Shown here piece by piece: positions 63,444-64,000 of a DNA stretch of 64,000 nt. The position numbers and the translations under genes are program-made. This DNA is from JAQVCM01 sp040403095. Lineage in GTDB: Bacteria > Bacteroidota > Bacteroidia > Flavobacteriales_D > Crocinitomicaceae. Below the pieces are notes generated by a model, which made no database searches, was not told the DNA's origin, and was given only the letters and a program-made list of their open reading frames with translations. The first letter of the stretch is position 1; each line of letters opens with the position of its first letter. The DNA lies in contig JBBALI010000011.1 in the NCBI GenBank assembly GCA_040403095.1, positions 1-64,000 on the forward strand, given 5' to 3'.

Positions 63444-64000
63444 TCACTCCATCTCCCCCAACATCCCAAATAAATCGGCAAACATATAATCCGCCACCAC
63501 CAATTTTGGATTGGGCGAATGCGTTTTTTCTGGTACACAAACCACTGTCATTCGAGCAGCTTTTCCTGCGATGACGCCGTTGATGCTGTCTTCGATTACG
63601 AGACATTTTAAAGGATTTACTGCCAACATTTGTGCTGTTTTTAGGTAAACTGCTGGATGTGGTTTCCCGTGCGTTTCGTGTTCTGCAGAATGCGTAATGT
63701 TGAAATACTCTTTGATTTTCAAAGTTTCGAGCACGCACTCAATCAAGACTTGGTAGGAGGATGTCGCTAAGCCAATTTTCAAGCCTTTGGATTTGAAATA
63801 TTGCAGTGATTCGATGACGCCAGGCAAAGGTTTTCCGTCGCGACCCAAAAATTCAACCATGCGATTGACAATCATTGCGAGTACTTCGTCTGGTCCTGCG
63901 CCTTGCCACGGGGCTACTTTGTACCAAAATGAAATCACTTCGTCTAAGCGCAATCCAACGGTTAATTCGAAATCTTTGCGGGTCAAGTTGCAACCGACTG
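63444..64000 (-). CDS. HAD-superfamily phosphatase, 5' end cut by the window edge
   Basis: The C-terminal 185 or so residues of a HAD hydrolase of the HxpB/YniC type (sugar-phosphate phosphatase). Visible motifs: LGLRLDEVISFWY-like start, motif II in GLATSS, motif III Lys in THGKPHP, and the acidic motif IV VIEDSINGV. The catalytic DxD motif and the first 40 or so residues lie beyond position 64000; codons remain open to the edge. The closest known relative I recall is HxpB, a hexitol/2-deoxyglucose phosphatase, but the substrate is not certain. Confidence 0.8.
   Translation of the reverse strand, partial: VGCNLTRKDFELTVGLRLDEVISFWYKVAPWQGAGPDEVLAMIVNRMVEFLGRDGKPLPGVIESLQYFKSKGLKIGLATSSYQVLIECVLETLKIKEYFNITHSAEHETHGKPHPAVYLKTAQMLAVNPLKCLVIEDSINGVIAGKAARMTVVCVPEKTHSPNPKLVVADYMFADLFGMLGEME

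Overview
The window is AT-rich chromosomal DNA from a member of the Bacteroidota, most likely Flavobacteriales (Crocinitomicaceae or Fluviicola-like is a guess). Evidence: four secreted proteins end in a type IX secretion (T9SS) type A sorting domain; there is a PorE-like OmpA/TPR/propeller protein, a FucP-type sugar transporter and a Nudix-HTH regulator; Shine-Dalgarno sites are almost absent; TATTTTTG boxes fitting the Bacteroidota -7 consensus TAnnTTTG lie before several genes. No rRNA, tRNA or CRISPR array was seen. The last gene runs off the right edge.

Layout. 1-1050: a REP-associated tyrosine transposase (IS200-like) inside its own palindromic repeats. 1.1-4.5 kb: recA, bcp peroxiredoxin, asnS. 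4.6-10.3 kb: an outer-membrane barrel and a very long TPR protein in tandem, then divergent ftsE. 10.3-12.2 kb: small envelope genes. 12.3-17.9 kb: a defence-type island with a single-chain MmeI-like type IIL restriction-modification enzyme, an OLD-type ATPase-Toprim nuclease 4 nt downstream, a stub of an Abi_2-type abortive-infection gene, two adjacent hairpins, a NYN-domain nuclease and an unannotated 56-residue gene. 18-22 kb: a von Willebrand-like exported protein and a CBM9/DUF5916 outer-membrane protein.

22-37.8 kb is a glucan-utilisation locus: sugar/H+ symporter, clan GH-A hydrolase, two outer-membrane barrels, a lipoprotein, a CBM9 protein, a T9SS-exported GH16 laminarinase-like enzyme, a T9SS tandem carbohydrate-binding protein, a Nudix-HTH regulator and a GH3 beta-glucosidase. 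It has no SusC/SusD pair. Three 21-bp palindromes (TTATTGT-N7-ACAATAA type) lie before its transcription units and probably bind the regulator. The inferred flow is surface binding and endo-cleavage (GH16, binding proteins), passage through the barrels, periplasmic trimming (GH3, GH-A) and uptake by the symporter.

37.9-53.4 kb: CDP-alcohol phosphatidyltransferase, a 1446-residue glycine-rich T9SS adhesin-like protein, uridine kinase-like protein overlapping a large NtrY-like histidine kinase, a PorE-like protein with a TPR partner, and a T9SS propeller-like protein. 53.4-64 kb: acyltransferase, SpoIID-like protein, the lpxB - small membrane protein - surE cluster, rpoN with a PAP2-like gene, an M48 protease lipoprotein, a cyclase-family enzyme, a DUF559 endonuclease-like gene and a partial HAD phosphatase. 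This right-hand 11 kb carries seven copies of a C5/G5-rich repeat, six of them in inverted pairs about 75-80 bp apart, two of those pairs flanking the DUF559 gene. That arrangement parallels the transposase/REP unit at the left end and, with the MmeI-OLD island and the SusCD-less glucan regulon, is the most interesting content here.
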